Assembly: GCA_015832175.1 (NCBI GenBank)
Contig: WJXW01000004.1
Span: 3,100,001-3,164,000, forward strand
Source: Paraphaeosphaeria minitans
Taxonomy: Eukaryota; Ascomycota; Dothideomycetes; Pleosporales; Didymosphaeriaceae
DNA: 64,000 nucleotides
Reading direction: 5' to 3'
Position numbers and translations under genes: made by a program. The notes beneath the pieces were generated by a model. It was not told where the DNA came from, searched no databases, and saw only the letters and a program-made list of their open reading frames with translations. Below are positions 11,255 through 23,143 of the stretch, piece after piece; positions within the stretch are counted from its first letter, which is position 1; each line of letters begins with the position of its first letter.

Positions 11255-12067
11255 TCAAGCACTCGTCAGGCGCCCGCAATGAAACAGTAGTATCAGTGAG
11301 GTGAGCACTGTTCTGGTTATCGAATAACGTATTTGTGACATGAACATGCCATGATGTTGGTGCTCACTGACTCGTACGATTCGTCCGGTCCAAGTCAAGG
11401 TGCGTTTACAGAAAGCGACCAGGACCGTTCCTTGTGATCGTTCTCTAAGCCTAGGACGTTGCATGGGATGTCTAGAGCTAACAATCTGCAGCTAGGCGAG
11501 CAGAACCGCGATGTGTGCCAGACGTTTGTGGTGAAGCCAAGAGGAGTAGCGATACCAGGGGCATGGGCTATGGAGTGTGCTCGAGATTTGTTCGGGGATG
11601 CAGCGGTGATAGTTTCTGAGACGCTGGGAGCTTTCAGGGCGGATTTAGTAGTTCGTGAAAAGGAAAAAGAAGGTGCTATCTTCAATAAAAGAATGGTGGA
11701 AAATGGGATCGGTGCTGTGGAAGGGGAATAAGTGATCAGACTGAGCTGTGCCAGGGCGGTTCGTTAGCGCCGGCGTTCCTTTCAGAATGTTTTCCATCAT
11801 TTGTTCAAGTTTGCTTTGGAGATCCGTGTTGCAGAGTATCTTGTTGCGCACCATAAGTTAAATCATGGGTGAAAGTGCGGTGGATCGAAGGTCAACAAGG
11901 ACCGTTTAGTACCCCCTCGGCTACGCTAAGCTCCATCGCCGAACCATCGCCGACGGGCGTTGGAGAATCAGACCACTTCGTCACCAAGCACCACAAAAAC
12001 ATTGCGCCAAACGACTCTTTGCCTCTTCCTTCCCTGAGCGTAATCCTATACCCAGCACACATTCACA
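11255..12067. other. Intergenic, no supported gene
   Basis: Contains the 3' flank of the reductase and the promoter of the next small gene. Frames of up to 96 codons on either strand (11395-11731) mirror each other and show no family features. Confidence 0.5.
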
Positions 12068-12679
12068 ATGAACACGGTAAGCTTCAGACCTCCGTAAAGA
12101 ACGATTGCAATTGCTCATACGCAACAGGTCAAATCAGTATAGTACGTCACGTAGAGCTCCCAGCGCCGGACCCAAAGCAGCCTATACACGTCCCCGGACC
12201 TCCCGCTATTCCAATAAACCATTGCAGAGATCTACGCGTATGCTAACACACCTCTTAGCTATGGCTGGGGCACGCTAATCGCCGCGGGCGGCGGCGCGTA
12301 CTACTTCGCGAAGCGCTCCATCAACGAAGACCGCGCCCGCAAAGCCGAAATCGAGGCCCAGAAGCGGCTCGCGCAGTACCAGCTCGAACAAGCATACAGC
12401 CAGCAGTCCCCGCCCACGCCTAAGCCAACGCCCAATAGCATGCCTGCGTACGCCGGAAAGCCATACACAGGGCCAGCACGAGGGAAGCGCGCAGATGCGG
12501 GTGAAACCAGGGACTTGCAAGCGGCACATGATGACGCGGGCAATCCGAGCCAGGAGGCGAATGCCGATCCCGCGCCGACGAGGCATGCGCCTGAGGATGA
12601 GGGGCAGAAGATGAGAGAGAAGAGCAAGTATGAGGCTAGTGATGTGTACCGCAGTCGGAGGGGCGACCGATTTTCATAA
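12068..12679 (+). CDS. Small DUF4748-like membrane-anchored protein, with a 14-nt microexon
   Basis: Three exons: 12068-12076 (ATG plus two codons), 12128-12141 (a 14-nt microexon) and 12259-12679, giving 147 residues. The N-terminus reads MNTVKSVYYGWGTLIAAGGG followed by AYYFAKRSINEDRARKAEIEA. It has a short glycine-rich hydrophobic segment, then a charged helix, and a polar disordered tail. This start is what I know of the fungal DUF4748 family, small proteins of unknown function; mitochondrial placement is often predicted but not shown here. Both introns are well formed (GTAAGC...CAACAG; GTACGT...CTCTTAG with GCTAACA). Only the 12440-12679 part is visible as a simple ATG frame, so the gene is easily missed. 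Its 3' end faces the POM34 gene. Confidence 0.72.
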
Positions 12680-13067
12680 AGGGAGATGTATGCATTGCTG
12701 GGAATTCCGTGAAGACGAGGGATTTGTTTAATGGGTCAAGGAAGCGGCGTGTAAAGTTGCTGTACACGTTTGAAGCGGGCAATGCGGGTTTGGAAGGATT
12801 GTGGGAGTGTACATTGTTGTACCATGTTCATATCTCAGCTGCTTTGGACAGTCCGCGTGGCGAGACTGATGAAATAATCTCACTCTATTTGTTTTTCATG
12901 AATTTCCTTATCAAAGTGGCCTTCCAAGGAACGCGCAAGGGCTGACCGACCAGACATTAAACGTACAAAAATCATGAGCTCCAACGCAGTATGTTCGGGT
13001 ATAATGCGACATCTGACCATTACGTATGCAATCCTCGTCCGAAATCGTCCTCGAGCCCGCTACCAAC
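12680..13067. other. Convergent intergenic space
   Basis: Holds the 3' flanks of the DUF4748-like gene (plus) and POM34 (minus). The 78-codon frame at 12709-12945 has no family feature. Confidence 0.5.
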
Positions 13068-14015
13068 TCAGCTGAACAAGCTGCTTCTGGGGCTGTCCCT
13101 GCGCTTGTCGTATAGCCACTTGTTATTCAATCCCACGCTCGCCTTTCCTGTGCTCGGTGTTGGCGTGCTTGGTGTTGCACTGGAGCTGCTTTCTCCTAAG
13201 AAGCTGCTGCCGGGTGTTGATCCTCCAAAGCTCATCCTCTTTGTTGCTGATCCACCGTTGACTGCTTTCTGGAAGAGTGGGCTTCCTGTGCCAGGGGAGA
13301 ATGGCGAATTTGAAGTTGACAGCCCAAAGCTTGCGCGCGGGCTGCCGGACAGCGGAGACTGCGAACCCTGGGTGCCGAAGCTACTCCGAGGGGTCGACTT
13401 CTGGTAGCGCGGGGGTGTCACGTAGTTTGGCGAGGAGGCGTATCCAGAGCCTGGTGATTGCGGAATGGCAACGCCCGGTCTCAAGCCCATGGCAAGCCGT
13501 TGTGAGGGCGTGAGCGGGATGTCGGCGATGTCGTCGGGAAAGTAGCGGCGCGCTAGGGGCATGAAGGCACGAACGAGGTTGACGAGGAAGATGAGTCGGA
13601 ACAGAAAGAGTGTCCACTCATCGCCGTTGTAGGGGAGCTGGTGTAGAAGGCCCAAGACGGGTTTACTGCAGATCGAATCAGCACCCCGCTGCAGCTATGC
13701 ACTGAGTGGGATCACTTACGAGAGCGTTCGCAACAGGGTTATTTGCGAGATGACAGCCGGGGCAGCAAAGGTACCGACGAGAAGCGAGCCGTTTGTGACG
13801 ATCATCTTCACGTTGCGCTCGTCGAAGGTGGTAACATATTGTCGGCGGGCGATCTCGTCGAATTGGGGATGCTTCCACCTGCCGGGTGTAGACTCTTCTT
13901 CCCTCTGAATAGATGGCGTTGCAGACGCAGAGCGGGGAGTTCGCGGAGTCATTGGAGCAGCGCCCTGTGTCGTCCGGGCAAGCTGGCTCATGGCGGACCG
14001 TTGCTGGGTAGTCAT
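13068..14015 (-). CDS. POM34: Nuclear pore membrane protein Pom34 (NPCC family)
   Basis: A transmembrane nucleoporin of the membrane ring that anchors the nuclear pore complex. Exon 1 is 14015-13720. A 54-nt intron spans 13719-13666 (GTAAGT...CTGCAG). Exon 2 is 13665-13068. The protein has 297 residues, the size of yeast Pom34. The conserved core begins WKHPQFDEIARRQYVTTFDE and is followed by two hydrophobic segments, about 80-108 (MIVTNGSLLVGTFAAPAVIS) and 118-142 (WTLFLFRLIFLVNLVRAF). The C-terminal half is Ser/Pro-rich and disordered, with repeated SPxxSF-type stretches. The gene is divergent from the acyl-CoA-synthetase-like gene. The identification rests on the two-span topology and the core motif. 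Confidence 0.75.
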
Positions 14016-14379
14016 GGTATTGTTTAGTATGTCAAAGACAGCCGAATCGCCGCAGTGGAGGGCCGCTGGGGCGAAACGTTGTGTAGTTGAACCTGCGTTG
14101 TTAGTAGTGAGTTGTCGGGGGTGCGTGGAAGAGCTGCTCTACATGGGCATGTCGAAGGCGGGATGTGGAGAAAGCGTGCTACGGAGGGACGGTTTGTTTT
14201 CACAAAGTCGGCCTTGGCAATTATGGCGGCAGCGATAGCAACGGAGGCCCGGGCGTCTTACGTACCCTGGCTCTCGCATCGACAACCCCACTGCGACCCT
14301 GCGGCGGTACGGGCCATTCGTCAGCGGCTGTAGGCCAACCTCTCTTCTTCACACTTGCTCCTCCAATATCCTGTGCATT
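14016..14379. promoter_or_regulatory. Divergent promoter region, POM34 and AMP-binding-like gene
   Basis: 364 bp between two head-to-head starts. Several overlapping frames run across it, but none has family features. No TATA box evident. Confidence 0.45.
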
Positions 14380-16198
14380 ATGGCGGGGATCGTCGAGCAG
14401 CTTGACGGCGTCATTGCCGAGCTTCTTGCTGGCTACAATGCTCACACTACCTTTCTCCTTGTCGCGCTTCTTGGATTCGTGGGCTGGGTCATCTACGACA
14501 CCCAGGATTCAGACACCCACCCACTGCTACTTGCAAGACAGGCGCAGGCTTCCTACGTGAGGCAACCGGGCGAATCTGCCGTCTACAGATCGCCGGAGCA
14601 CCCTCATGGATGTGAGACGAGGCCTTGATCATAGCTATACCTACCCCGCCGCTGACACCAAGCAGACCCTCTTCGCACCGGCCTTGGAGTCAAGCCTGTG
14701 GGAGCCCCCATGTACACGGCCGGCCGCGATGGCGATCTACGAGACATCTGGCGACGCGTAACCGGCGAAATACCTCTTGAGAAGGGCGCCACGTCAAGCG
14801 GCACCGCCAACATCGTGACTGTGTTTGGCAAGGAAGGCGTGACCGACCACGCTATCGCCGACATCACCAAGGAGATCACCATAATTGGAAAACATCTCAA
14901 GGACCATGGCTCCAAGAGGGTAGCCATCTACTTGCCCAATAGCCTTGAATTCCTTGTTGCCCTGTTCGCCGGCGCTTTTTACGAATTTGTGCCCATCCTG
15001 ATCCCGTACAACCAGCCCCACCAGACCCTGACCGAACTCTTGATCCAAACCAATGCAGACTCCCTTATTGCTGAGGCCGGTTCAGTTCCGCTCGCCGACC
15101 TTGCTAAGAATGTTTCGGGCCTGCGGCAAGTCATTTGGACCGTAGAGAAGACGAGCAGGCACATGGACTGGAATGAGGTACCCGAAGGCATTGGTGGTAA
15201 GATAGACGTGTCTGTCTGGCATCAGATTGTTCAAGACCAGAAAATCGCATTTCCAGAGCTGCCCAAAGACGCAGGCAAAGACGCCATCAAAGCACCTAAT
15301 GTCGTCTTCTTGTGGCAGGAGCGCGTGGGCAAAGCAGCGGAGATTGTCGAGTTCACCCAGCAGAACCTTGCCGCAGGAACTGGCGCTCTTCTTTCTGCGC
15401 TGCCAGGTGTACAGCGTATCAATGCCTCCGATTCTTTTCTCCCCGCGGACACCCTCACCAACTCATACACGTTATGCCTTACTCTGGCTGCTCTTTACTC
15501 CCATGCTACTGTCATAATCAACTCGGTAGCTGGACCTGGAGTTGACTTGACTCTTGCTACCCGCTCCATTGCTCCGACGATTGCGGTAGTGTCTGCCGAG
15601 ACTGCAGCGAGGCTCCACAATACTACTACGACCTCAGTCACTGGCGGTCTGAAGAAGCTTGCGCACTACCTGGAAACTCGTAGCCTCACTGCTGGACGCT
15701 TGCCTACCGACACATTTTTGTCACGACTCAATGCACCTACGCGCGCCAGCGTTGGCTCGACTCCTGGCAAGCTACGACTTCTCTTCATCTCGGAGAGAGC
15801 TGGCTTGAACACTCCACCGCTTACTTCGGAGGATCTATCAGACCTGCGTATCTACACAAAAGCTCGTGTGGTGTATGCTTTGACAGCAGCAAAGGTCGCG
15901 GGAGCAGTCGCGCAAACAAACATTTATGATTACAGGAGAGCAGTCACGTCATCGAACAAGCACAACCACTTCGGTGTGCCACTGAGTAGCTTAGAGCTTA
16001 AATTGAGAGACACGGCATCCCACAAGAACACCGACGAAAAATTCGTAGGAGACATTGTGGTTTCGGGCGCATCTGTCGCTGGTGGAGAGACGGCTCTAGG
16101 CGTGAATGGTAAGTGATGGGCCCCCTGGACAGCTCGATGCACTTCGCTAATACTTCGCAGGTACGATCAGCGAAGATCAAACCATTGCATATGTATAG
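14380..16198 (+). CDS. Acyl-CoA-synthetase-like pseudoenzyme with N-terminal membrane anchor
   Basis: Exons 14380-14611, 14666-16108 and 16161-16198 give 570 residues. A membrane span lies at about 23-42 (FLLVALLGFVGWVIYD), then a segment typical of fungal long-chain acyl-CoA synthetases (DTHPLLLARQAQASYVRQPG, ESAVYRS). The adenylation fold is recognisable: KRVAIYLPNSLEFLVALFAG, then a GDIVVSGAS strand near the end. The hallmark phosphate-binding motif (normally [YF]TSGTTGxPKG) is replaced by FLWQERVGKAAEIVEF. The protein ends just after GDIVVSGAS, where active enzymes continue with GWLHTGD and a C-terminal lobe of roughly 110 residues carrying the catalytic lysine. It is probably unable to adenylate fatty acids; a scaffold or lipid-binding role is inference. 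Splicing of the last intron changes only the final 12 residues. Confidence 0.8.
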
Positions 16199-17393
16199 AC
16201 ACTATAGCATTAGTGCTTCCGACTGTCATTGAGCAATGAAAGAAATCCGTTGTGTCCTCTGAGTACCCAACTGGCAGAGCTATGTCTGCAAGATTGTGAC
16301 AAACGTGATGACAAAATGGTTGTCACCGCTTCTTCCCAATGAGCAAACCTTGGGTGAACCGCTCAAAGAAGCCAGCAGCTCAAGCTCACGAAACCCACAA
16401 AGCATGTCAGCAGTCCTATCGATAGCTGCGGTACAAATTACAAGGACTTAGAGTGTGGACACCGAACTTGCATGTGGGATCTATTGTGCCACCTCGGTGA
16501 GCTCCACTGTTGTGCTCTCAAGCAATGGTAAGAGGTGACTCTTTCCTGCAAGCTTGATCGCCCGTCTATAGAACATGGTAGGGACGCGCAGGCACCTACT
16601 TAAGCTTGGCATTGTTGCTTCGGCTCAAGATCGAAGGGCATGTCGGTACTCCCCACCGACTTCTCTAGCACATCCTTCACTCCAGCGAAGAGCTTGAGCG
16701 CCAATTCTGCTTCCAACAGCATGTGTTGCTCTTATTGGCAGAGTCTTAGGATCCCGCGTGGCTTCCGCATGACGTTGTGTCGCCTTCCGGACTTTTGGTA
16801 CTCCATCCGCGTTTTCTCCCCGCACTATTCTCCGACGCAGGCAACCTGCACGCCATGCACCTTTTCTGTCAAAACGCCCGCTGATATGTGAAACAATCCA
16901 ATCTCTGATCTCAGCGCACCGTTGCCATGCACGTACTATGTCGTCAGAGCCAGTCATGGTTGGGTTGTGGGCCTAGCAACCAAGCTCATGCTGAACCTCC
17001 AACCTCCACAATGCTTACTTGAGACCTTTGTGGGCTGATTTTGTCAACAGGCGAGCAGTCCTAGTGACGACGCGCAGCTCGGTCAGCTGAGTGTTGTGAG
17101 CGTCCTAAAGATTTGCTAAGTCGTCGGTCAAGCTGAGACAAAAACAGAGCCCACAGCCCTACGGAACCCCTCCGGGCGAGAGTCGATGACGGACGTCGGC
17201 ACCGTCAATGGTGTGAAAGGCCGCGTGTTTCGAGATCGTATAACCATGGTTGTCTTGACAGCCATTCCTATTCTTTCTCTATATAATCAAACACATTTAA
17301 GAAACTTACTCTCGTATCGCCATCAATCGCCCAGCAACCTTCTTCTGATCGAACCTTCAAGATATTCCAAAGCTTCTACGTACACACTTCAGA
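16199..17393. other. Intergenic, no supported gene
   Basis: 1.2 kb with only weak frames (the longest is 110 codons, 16625-16957, minus, without family features). The last 120 bp form the promoter of the wall-protein gene, with a TATA box. Confidence 0.5.
17280..17286 (+). promoter_or_regulatory. TATA box of the GPI-type wall-protein gene
   Basis: TATATAA lies 108 bp before the ATG and is followed by a pyrimidine-rich leader. This is one of the few good TATA elements in the window and fits a strongly or conditionally expressed gene. Confidence 0.5.
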
Positions 17394-18242
17394 ATGAGAT
17401 ACTCTTTGATCGGCCTCGCCGTCGCGGCAGGCGCAACCGCCCAGTCGCAATTCACCAACATCCCCTCCGACTTCGCGTCTCCGGTCCCGAGCAGCGCACT
17501 GTCGCTCATTCCCAGCGGTGTTCTGCCAACCGACGCCGCGCCAGCCACTGATGCGAATAACGATGCTTCCGCTACCGATGCTTCCGACAGCAACAGTGCC
17601 GCATCAGCAACCGCTAGCGACAGTGGAACCACAGCCGTCGGCTCACGAACGACAGCCGCACCCTTCATTCCACCGCCGTTCTCTACAAACCCTGGAGCAT
17701 GGTCTTCTATCTATCAATCAATCCAATTTTCTGGTTTCTCCTGGCCATCATCCGCTTACGGCCCTGGTCAGGGTCCCTGGGGCGGGTATGGTGGTGGCCG
17801 CGGTCCTGGGGGCCATGCTAACGGCGGTCGCTGGGGGGGCGCCAATGGTTATGGCCCTTGGGGATCAAACAGCTGGGGTCCTTCCGCATGGCAATCGAAC
17901 AGCGCATGGCGCGATGGGCCGTGGACTCAGTGGTGGGGTGGAAGCGCCTGCCCTGACAGCAACTGGCCTGGCTGGACGGACGGTCCCTGGAGCACTGATG
18001 CTCCGTGGACGAGCTGGGCTGGTTGCAGTGCCAGCACCACGGCGACGAGTGTTGTCACCACAACTGTCAGCGGTGTCCAAACTACAGCCACGCAATATGG
18101 CGTCAAGGTAGCTCAGGCCACGGGCACGGGAGGCAGCTCAGCAGGCGCTTCCGACAGTGTCGGAAGCCAGGGTGCTGCCCCTATGAAGACGATGGCCCCG
18201 GCATTGGCCGCACTTGGTGGCGCTGTCGCAATCTTCTTGTAG
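17394..18242 (+). CDS. Secreted Gly/Trp-rich GPI-anchored cell-surface protein
   Basis: A single exon of 282 residues. Residues 1-16 form a signal peptide (RYSLIGLAVAAGATA, cleavage before QSQF). Residues about 17-95 are Ser/Thr/Ala/Asp-rich and likely O-glycosylated. Residues about 100-210 are an unusual Gly-Trp-Pro-Ser region with repeated WG, GPWG and PW steps and only two cysteines. A Thr/Val stretch (TTATSVVTTTVSGVQTTATQ) follows. The C-terminus (AAPMKTMAPALAALGGAVAI plus FL) is a typical GPI-attachment signal, with candidate omega sites in the preceding Gly/Ser region. No enzyme domain is recognised. It is probably a wall or surface protein; a secreted effector role is only a possibility. 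Confidence 0.83.
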   Translation: MRYSLIGLAVAAGATAQSQFTNIPSDFASPVPSSALSLIPSGVLPTDAAPATDANNDASATDASDSNSAASATASDSGTTAVGSRTTAAPFIPPPFSTNPGAWSSIYQSIQFSGFSWPSSAYGPGQGPWGGYGGGRGPGGHANGGRWGGANGYGPWGSNSWGPSAWQSNSAWRDGPWTQWWGGSACPDSNWPGWTDGPWSTDAPWTSWAGCSASTTATSVVTTTVSGVQTTATQYGVKVAQATGTGGSSAGASDSVGSQGAAPMKTMAPALAALGGAVAIFL

Positions 18243-19118
18243 ACGATATGGCAGTCGGGCTATGATGACGAGCAAGGGCAGCATAGCGGTTCATCTGGTT
18301 TCGATCGGGGACGGATAAGCTGGTTTGGTTTGACCTACACAGGTGTACGTTCCTTCCAGATACCCTTCATGGAATCACGGCGTCGAGGTTGTTGCATTTC
18401 CATCACGCAGATACCGTCGCTATAAATGAATGAATATCGATTATTACTCTATATTATTGTGCGACACACCAATTTTGGGGCAATGTAATTGGTAGCAAGC
18501 ATTGGTATGAGACCATCCACATAATACGCACGTATCCATAATGATCTGAGATCAATCGAACGCGCTTCTTGTAGGTATCCGTCTCTACATGGACTATGAT
18601 TGACTGGGGTGACATTCTTCCTGACCTCCCATGGAAGTCGTCTGCTACTTCTTCGGCTCGAATGTTTTTCTGCTGTATCACCAATATGGGATGACCTGTT
18701 TTAACAACAAATGCTGTCCCTCAACTCGCCTGTTCTACCCAGCGTCTCGCGAGGTCGGCGGAATGGTCCCCAATATCCTGAGTGTGATCAATCTCGATGC
18801 TGGAAGTGGTGAAGCTATAGCTCTGATAATCAGTCCAGTACCGACAGTGGAGATGCGAGTTAGCAGTATATCGTGCTTGAGTGACGAGTCGCACGTGCTT
18901 AGAATGTCCCGCGATAGAGTACGTACTTTGCGCTAGGCCGTTCCCGCTTAGCGTCAGGTGTCGGCTTGGCAAGTGCGGCGAACATGCACATACATTGATA
19001 ACATGGCCGCAGCTGCAAGCGCGACATAGCACTGCGACCGCCACCCCCGTCCTGCGCATGATGATCAGATAGAGTCGCCGAACCTGCACCACACTTGTGA
19101 TCTTTCCTATCCTGCACA
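18243..19118. other. Intergenic, no supported gene
   Basis: Contains the 3' flank of the wall-protein gene and the promoter of the AP-1 mu gene. Frames on both strands between 18631 and 19224 overlap each other and show no family features. Confidence 0.5.
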
Positions 19119-20774
19119 ATGGCTTCGGCGGTGTTCTTCCTCGACCTGAAGGGCAAGGTGAGCTCATGGGGCACCCCATGTGAAGCTGTGGCCTAACACA
19201 CCAATAGACCCTTCTGGCGCGCAACTACAGAGGAGACATTCCCATGTCCGCCGTCGAGAAGTTCCCTGTCCTGCTCAGCGAGGCCGAAGAAGAGAGCTCC
19301 GCCGTCCCTCCGTGCTTCTCCAACGAAGGCATCAATGTATGCACCCGACCATGACACAGCACACCCCCACCGCTCTTTCGCTACCTTTCTCTGGACATGG
19401 CTGACTTGGAGTCTTGTACGCAGTATCTATACATTAGGCACAACAATCTCTACCTCCTCGCCCTCACGAAACGAAATAGCAATGCCGCCGAGATCCTCCT
19501 ATTCCTGCACAAGGTCGTCGAGGTCTTCACCGAGTACTTCAAGGAGCTGGAGGAGGAGAGTATACGGGACAATTTTGTCGTTATCTACGAGCTTCTCGAC
19601 GAGATGATGGACTTTGGGTACCCGCAGACCACGGAAACCAAGATATTACAAGAGTGCGCAACCCCTGCCATGCTTTGCTGCGTTGTAGTGGATACTGACC
19701 CTTTGCGTGCAGGTATATCACGCAAGAGTCGCACAAGCTTGACGTCCAAGCACGACCGCCCATCGCTGTCACCAACGCTGTCAGCTGGCGAAGCGAAGGT
19801 ATCCGTTACCGCAAGAACGAGGTCTTCCTTGATGTCGTTGAGTCGCTCAACCTCCTCGTGTCCGCAAACGGCAACGTGCTAAGATCCGAGATCCTGGGTG
19901 CCGTGAAGATGAAGTGCTACCTATCCGGTATGCCTGAGCTACGATTAGGACTCAACGACAAAGCCATGTTCGAAACCACAGGGAGAGCAACGAGAGGGAA
20001 AGCTGTAGAGATGGAAGATGTCAAGTTCCACCAGTGCGTCAGATTATCGCGATTCGAGAACGACCGGACAATCAGTTTCATTCCACCAGATGGCGAGTTT
20101 GAGCTGATGAGCTACCGATTGAATACACAGGTCAAGCCCCTGATCTGGGTAGAGTGCATAGTGGAAAGCCACTCCGGCAGCAGAATAGAATACATGTTGA
20201 AGGTAGGAAATATTGCAACGTTGTGCACGAGCTCATGCTAACTATGCGTCCAGGCAAAAGCACAGTTTAAGCGACGCAGCACAGCCAACAATGTCCAGAT
20301 CAGCATCCCCGTCCCGGAAGACGCCGACACCCCGCGCTTCCGCACCAACATCGGTACCGTGCACTACGCCCCCGAAACATCTTCGATCGTTTGGAAGATT
20401 AAGCAGTTTGGCGGCGGCAAAGAGTTCCTCATGCGTGCGGAACTTGGACTGCCATCCGTTAGAGGTGACGACGAGAAGGGAGGTGGTATGATGGGTGGGT
20501 TTGGAGGAAGTATGGGCGGGGTAGGTGGTGGAAAGGGCAAGAGGCCGATCAGTGTCAAGTTCGAAATTCCGTACTTCACTACGAGTGGAATTCAGGTTCG
20601 GTATTTGAAGATCATTGAACCGAAGGTAAGCCATCCCCATACTTATGCGGGCGTTCGGCGAATGATGCAAAAAACTTCACTGACTCCCTATAGCTGCAAT
20701 ACCCATCGCTCCCATGGGTGCGATACATTACACAGTCAGGCGACATCGCTGTGCGGTTGCCTGATGTAAATTAA
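19119..20774 (+). CDS. apm1: AP-1 clathrin adaptor complex, mu-1 subunit
   Basis: The medium chain of AP-1, which binds tyrosine-based cargo signals and clathrin-coat partners at the trans-Golgi and endosomes. Six exons: 19119-19157, 19208-19336, 19424-19653, 19713-20202, 20254-20625 and 20694-20774; 446 residues, as expected. All five introns (50, 87, 59, 51 and 68 nt) have GT-AG ends and restore the family frame. The N-terminal longin-like domain starts MASAVFFLDLKGKTLLARNY and continues SAVEKFPVLL, which distinguishes AP-1 mu from AP-2 and AP-3. The mu-homology domain runs from about residue 160 (YRKNEVFLDVVESLNLL) to the end (RYLKIIEPKLQYPSLPWVRY). A Gly/Met-rich insert near residues 360-385 is a variable loop. 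High confidence in both structure and identity. Confidence 0.96.
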
Positions 20775-23143
20775 TATGGGGTTGGGTTGACGGTATAGAT
20801 ACCAATGATGGAATGAAGGATACTATGTCTGACAATCATGACCTTGCACACTTACGTGCGACCTCCAGTGATGCTCGGAGCCTTTCTTCGTGGTTGCTGC
20901 ACCCAGTTCATCTTTTCCGAGAAAAGAAAATCTGGGAGCGAACTCTGTAGTCTGCCTGCTCTCTCTGGCGGTGTTTAAGAGAAGAGAAAAAAGAACTCGA
21001 ATGTGTCATGCGTGTACAAATTAAAGACGTCGTAGGACATGTGGTCTTATCGCCTGCCTGGAGCCGCAATGAGCCATCTTCCAAACCGCTTGTACAGCTC
21101 TTCAGGTGTCCAAGGCGTGAGTTGACAGATTCATGTGGATCCTCTCTCTCGGCTTCGCACAAAGACAGCGGCCCAAAACCGCATGTCCCGTCTCCCAAGC
21201 CACTCGCTTGCGGCACGCAATGTTTCTGCTCGGGATATGTGAACTACCCTCTTCCGCCCAAGTGTTCCCCACGAGTTGCTCACAGGTCGGACGCTCAACT
21301 TGCTAAACTCTCTGCGCTAGGAAGACCATGCCCGGGCCTGACTGAAACGAAACAGATCAGATCCATGTGCCATTGCGCCTGTTGTGTTTCAGAGGCGAAA
21401 GGCGAAGACCCCATGTGCCTGTCTTGCTACCTTTCTCTAATATCATAACAAGTGTGACGATTGGACCTCTCAAACCTAACTTGTTCTTTCAGTCTCCCTT
21501 TCGGTCTCTTGCAAGCTTCGGGAGTTCACCTGGGCGGAACTCATGGATGAGAGGCTGATGGTTACAACCATCGAAATTCGAAGAGCTGCCATATAGCGTG
21601 TCTCTTCGAGCAGTGGAGTTACCGGGAAACGCTTTCGGGGCCACAAGAGCACGAAGAACTGTTCCTTTTGGCCATGGGGACATGTCGAATCGGAATGCCG
21701 CAATGAAAAATGTCCCCTGCGCGGCTCTCACCGAGTTCTAGACATCGCGCTACACGGTAAGTAGTTGCTACAAACTAATATGATGAGATTCTTCACATGA
21801 ACGTCATAGTTAACGTACTAAACTCAGCCTCGTATAATCGGTCTGTGTTATCGTTCACCTTGGCGTAACACACTGTACCTCAGGACATACCTACAAATCT
21901 CGAGCATACAGTTGCCGAGTACAAAACTCGCCTCATGACTACGCATTCCCTTTTCTTTCCACAACAAAGGTAGCTCGTTGGGTTCTATGATCGTATCCGT
22001 CTCCAAAAACCTACCAAACGTGTTGGTGAGCCATGTATCTTTAGTCCTTTGACCGGATTATATGCTCTACACATCCGATCAGCTCATCTGCTGTAAGATT
22101 AGAAAGCACATCTCTCCAACGATCAAGTGCATGACTCAAACTTCATCCAGTCCAAAGCCATGTGTTGCTTGCGGTACTTGCTCATCGGTATCAGTGAAGT
22201 AACTACGTAAGCGTCCTGCATCGCATCCACGCTATGAGCATGACCAGTTTCTAGGAGCACTATGACATGCGCGATGCCCTCAAACCTTTGGAAGCAGGGC
22301 GTCGCCTGATGGTGGTGCAGTAGTGCATGGGTCGAGGCGGTTGTCATGCGTATCGTACAGACATGCATGTGGACGCGAGAGCAGAATGGGGATTCTTGTT
22401 CCTACTAGCACATGATGTCTCATGGGGAGTTTGAACCTTGGTTCCCTACTCGCATGAGGCGACATACTCGCTGCCCACAAAACTCGGAGCAGGTGCAGCC
22501 TTCGTGCACAACAAAATTTGGGTAAAGCAAGGTACAGACCGCGCAGATGCTTGAGTTAGCCCGGAGGCAGTAGAACGGACGGAGCCGGGACGGGTGCCGT
22601 TGGTATCCACCCACCAAGATACCGTTGTTGGACTACGGACCTACTCCGCTTGTACTACCTGTCCTACTCTGGATGCCATGGCTTTCATAAAAACAGCTGA
22701 TTCCCAAAAGGACTCATGATGCGTCAGTAGACAACAAAGGCGGTGAGGTCAAGACTCCATGGTAGCAGTCGGCCGCGAGTTCGTGGGGTAGCACAGGGAG
22801 GATCTGGGGAAGTCTTAAGAATGCAACGTTAATTTCCCAGCTATGCCACCCCAACCAAGGATGATGCCATGTAAGGCCTGGCCTGATTTGCGTAATCCGA
22901 TTCGATGACCCTGTACAATGATACATAGCGACCAAAATCTACAAGAGAAGATGATGATGCGTGTGGAACCGAAAGACTCTATCGTTGAGTTTCCCAAGGA
23001 AAAGTTCGCATCGTCAATACACCGTAGAATGAGACAGTCCATCACATCTGACACCGGCGAATAAAGAACATTGAGCAGCAAGCTCGTCTGACCGAATAGA
23101 TTCTCTGGAATGCCGTCCATCGTCAGGCTCCACGGGAAAAGGG
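20775..23143. other. Long gene-poor stretch
   Basis: 2.4 kb between AP-1 mu and the small minus-strand gene. I see no coding frame with family features, no tRNA and no repeat array. Frames of 60-146 codons overlap on opposite strands. It could hold non-coding transcripts or distal regulatory DNA. Confidence 0.45.
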
